64,000 nt of DNA, from NCBI RefSeq assembly GCF_009765875.1, contig NZ_LMUP01000009.1:584205-648204 (forward strand). The letters run 5' to 3'. Positions within the stretch are counted from its first letter, which is position 1. Every line of letters begins with the position of its first letter. The notes below the pieces were generated by a model. The model worked only from the letters and a program-made list of their open reading frames with translations, did no database searches and was not told the origin of the DNA. Positions 62,409 through 64,000 of this stretch are shown here, one piece after another. Both the position numbers and the translations under genes were made by a program. This DNA is from Pedobacter sp. L105. Lineage in GTDB: Bacteria; Bacteroidota; Bacteroidia; Sphingobacteriales; Sphingobacteriaceae.

Positions 62409-63209
62409 ATGGAATTAAATACAATTGATTTTGGAAGTCAGATTACCGCACCTAAATTAAGTGCGGCATCAGCAAGTGTTCCGGCAATTGTAATATTTGT
62501 TAATGGATATCGTATGTCAGTTCCCGTAATGAATATTGTACGTGAAATACGGCGTAATGAAGACGTAACAATCTATTACGATAATGAATACTGGAATGAT
62601 ATTGATGACAAATTTCAACAAAGATTAGGTGACCAATTTGCGTTTTATGCTGATGGGGATGCGCCAACTATAACTGCAAAAAATGAAATCGGATTTCATG
62701 CGCGCAAACGCCATGGAAGAAAGGCTGGATATAATTTAATCGTAAAGATCAATCAGATAAAATACTCAGATGTAAGGAACGAAACAAGCAGAAAAATCCT
62801 TTGGGGACAAGACGCAGACCTCAACAGGTACGATCCGAAAAAGATCCCTATCGACATTGTTTGTCACAGTATGGGTTTTGCTTATGCACTTGGTATGGTG
62901 GAAGTACTAAAGGAGTTGGGATATAATCCAGAAAGGATATATGCTTTAGCTCCTGAGAACCCGGGTGGAGGATCTATACCTGGCTTTATTAAGGAAAGTA
63001 TACAATATGGCTCAGGTCCAGTTGATCATTGGTATAAACAAGATATGATCGCACCGCAAAAGGCAATTCCCGGAATTGGTCAGGTCCAATTTATTCCCCC
63101 TGGTGTTCCCAAAGGTCCTTATGCAAGCCACAGCGTGGCTAATTATGGATGGATATTTGGGCTTAAAAAGGGAATTAAAAGTTATGTAAAATCCAGGATA
63201 AGTAATTAA
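62409..63209 (+). CDS. Candidate T6SS lipase/esterase effector
   Basis: A 266-residue cytosolic-looking protein (no signal peptide or membrane helix). It has an alpha/beta-hydrolase nucleophile elbow in VCHSMGFAYALG (Ser about 154) preceded by a strand (IPIDIV), and a candidate catalytic His in ASHSVANYG (about 241). Early segments AIVIFVNGYRMSVP fit the first strand plus oxyanion loop of lipases. It lies between hcp3 and a small lipoprotein, with vgrG next: an arrangement typical of an effector/immunity cassette. The acidic triad member was not identified. The effector role is inferred from context. Confidence 0.75.
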   Translation: MELNTIDFGSQITAPKLSAASASVPAIVIFVNGYRMSVPVMNIVREIRRNEDVTIYYDNEYWNDIDDKFQQRLGDQFAFYADGDAPTITAKNEIGFHARKRHGRKAGYNLIVKINQIKYSDVRNETSRKILWGQDADLNRYDPKKIPIDIVCHSMGFAYALGMVEVLKELGYNPERIYALAPENPGGGSIPGFIKESIQYGSGPVDHWYKQDMIAPQKAIPGIGQVQFIPPGVPKGPYASHSVANYGWIFGLKKGIKSYVKSRISN

Positions 63210-63220
63210 TATGTTTTAAC

Positions 63221-63799
63221 ATGAGGAAAATTATTGTCACCTGTCTTTTTATCATTGTATATATCTTTTCCACTGGATGTGAGCATAAAAAAAATAAAGA
63301 AGTCATGTTTGAAGAACAATTGAAGCAGTTAAGAGGAAATAAAACTTATCAGGATGTTCTGGTTACCGCTAATAAAAGTCTAAATAAGTGGTTAGCGGAT
63401 GGTTTGGAAGATGTACTGGTTTTGAATGATTATAACTGGAAGGTTGACGATGCTGTTTTCTTTAATAGTAAAAAAAATAGATGTTACCTTTTATTAATAA
63501 TCCAGGATAAAGATCTTAATGCCACACTCGATTATATTTATGTCATGTATGGTGCATTGGAACATGGTAAATGGACTATTTATTTTGAAGGTCTGCCCGG
63601 ACTTGTTTTTCCAAGAGACCGGTATAGTAAAAATAAAAACGCTCCCATTCCTCTTGATACTCTTTCTAAGGCTGGCCGTGAGGAAGCTTTACGAGGTTAT
63701 TACAATAATAATGGATCCATCAATGATGAGTATATAGAAAAAGCATATACTGAAGAGCTTAGGAGAAGGCATGAAAAATTTCTTAATAAAAATCAATAA
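63221..63799 (+). CDS. Putative lipoprotein, candidate immunity protein
   Basis: A 192-residue exported protein with a lipobox (IVYIFSTGC; Cys about 20) followed by a lysine-rich stretch. Predicted mixed alpha/beta sequence (DVLVLNDYNWKVDDAVFFNS, YCYLLLIIQDKDLNATLDYIYVMYG-like strands, shown in part) has no recognised domain. It starts 11 bases after the hydrolase gene, as immunity genes usually do. A lipid-anchored periplasmic location would suit protection against a lipase delivered to the envelope. Not recognised otherwise. Confidence 0.7.
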   Translation: MRKIIVTCLFIIVYIFSTGCEHKKNKEVMFEEQLKQLRGNKTYQDVLVTANKSLNKWLADGLEDVLVLNDYNWKVDDAVFFNSKKNRCYLLLIIQDKDLNATLDYIYVMYGALEHGKWTIYFEGLPGLVFPRDRYSKNKNAPIPLDTLSKAGREEALRGYYNNNGSINDEYIEKAYTEELRRRHEKFLNKNQ

Positions 63800-63908
63800 C
63801 AATTATTTAACAGATAGAAGAAACCATATTTTATAACACTTTAAATTTCTCCTTATCACTTGTAATTGTTAAAAAACAGATGGTCAACGAGATTCAAAAT
63901 ATCAAATC

Positions 63909-64000
63909 ATGGAAGAAAGAATCATAACGACAATAAGTATTGACGGTAACCCGATCTCTACATTTTCAAATTTATCGATTAAACAATCTTTTAATAATCA
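63909..64000 (+). CDS. vgrG: VgrG/TssI spike protein, first codons only
   Basis: The frame starts at 63909 and runs off the right edge. Its 30 residues begin MEERIITTISIDGNPISTF and continue SNLSIKQSFNN, matching the conserved N-terminus of Bacteroidota VgrG ('RIITtvsIdGkpIstF.slsikQsFn'). Its place after hcp and a likely effector/immunity pair supports this. The rest of the gene, and any PAAR or further effectors, lie outside the window. Confidence 0.82.
   Translation, partial: MEERIITTISIDGNPISTFSNLSIKQSFNN

Noticed and set aside
1..64000. tRNA or rRNA genes
   Set aside because: No T-loop GGTTCGAATCC-type sequence within a cloverleaf, and no conserved rRNA segments, were seen on either strand. 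A covariance search could still find an atypical tRNA.
45462..64000. Phage tail island rather than T6SS
   Set aside because: TssK, TssN, TssR, ClpV and Hcp repeats together with TssBC are diagnostic of a type VI system; no capsid, portal, terminase or integrase genes were seen.

Overview
The window comes from a Bacteroidota genome, most likely Sphingobacteriaceae and close to Pedobacter. The evidence is moderate-to-low G+C, promoter boxes of the Bacteroidota type (TAnnTTTG with an upstream TTTG), abundant lipoproteins and outer-membrane barrels, a DUF6428 gene in an ars operon, and above all a subtype iii (Bacteroidota-specific) type VI secretion locus. No rRNA, tRNA, CRISPR array, transposase or integrase was recognised.

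Layout. 1-2.3 kb: start of a secreted beta-helix protein (minus strand, cut by the window edge) and a membrane histidine kinase. 2.5-7.1 kb: marR and a divergent EmrA/EmrB/TolC-type drug efflux operon, separated by a 43-bp perfect inverted repeat that overlaps the efflux promoter. 7.3-9.9 kb: a minus-strand arsenic operon (arsR, DUF6428, arsC, acr3) with two copies of one 16-bp putative ArsR box. 10.1-17.0 kb: a GntR/FCD regulator and a biotin-independent malonate decarboxylase operon (mdcH-A-B-C-DE fusion-G) with repeated operators and no transporter. 17.4-28.8 kb: housekeeping and unlinked genes (aldo/keto reductase, an IMP dehydrogenase with a promoter almost touching its start codon, YfhO, a GAF/PAS histidine kinase, a barrel protein, a large AsmA-like protein). 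28.9-36.1 kb: an unrecognised large exported protein, a 929-bp intergenic region with an 11-bp tandem repeat and a nine-unit, 32-bp-period degenerate array, an SGNH hydrolase, a nested inverted-repeat element, and a lipoprotein/PspA/unknown operon. 36.2-45.3 kb: TetR, a PLP-dependent acyl-CoA transferase, an astacin-like lipoprotein protease cluster, a LacI regulator with a beta-helix lipoprotein, and a TlpA-like thioredoxin. 45.4-64.0 kb: the T6SS.

The T6SS locus holds tssK and tssN (minus), tssG (plus), tssF and tssE (minus), then a long plus-strand operon: two TssO-like proteins, a PKD-domain membrane protein, tssR, clpV/tssH, tssB and tssC. After a terminator and a flavodoxin-like reductase come three hcp (tssD) paralogues, a leaderless GxSxG-type hydrolase that is a good candidate lipase effector, a lipoprotein that may be its immunity protein, and the first codons of vgrG at the right edge. 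TssJ, TssL and TssM are absent, as is normal for subtype iii, whose membrane complex is built from TssN/O/P/Q/R-type proteins instead.

Most promising for follow-up: the hcp3-hydrolase-lipoprotein-vgrG module as an effector/immunity pair; the 32-bp-period array; the malonate operon with its mdcD-mdcE fusion and GntR operators; and the lipoprotein-PspA-unknown operon behind a duplicated promoter and a 290-nt leader.
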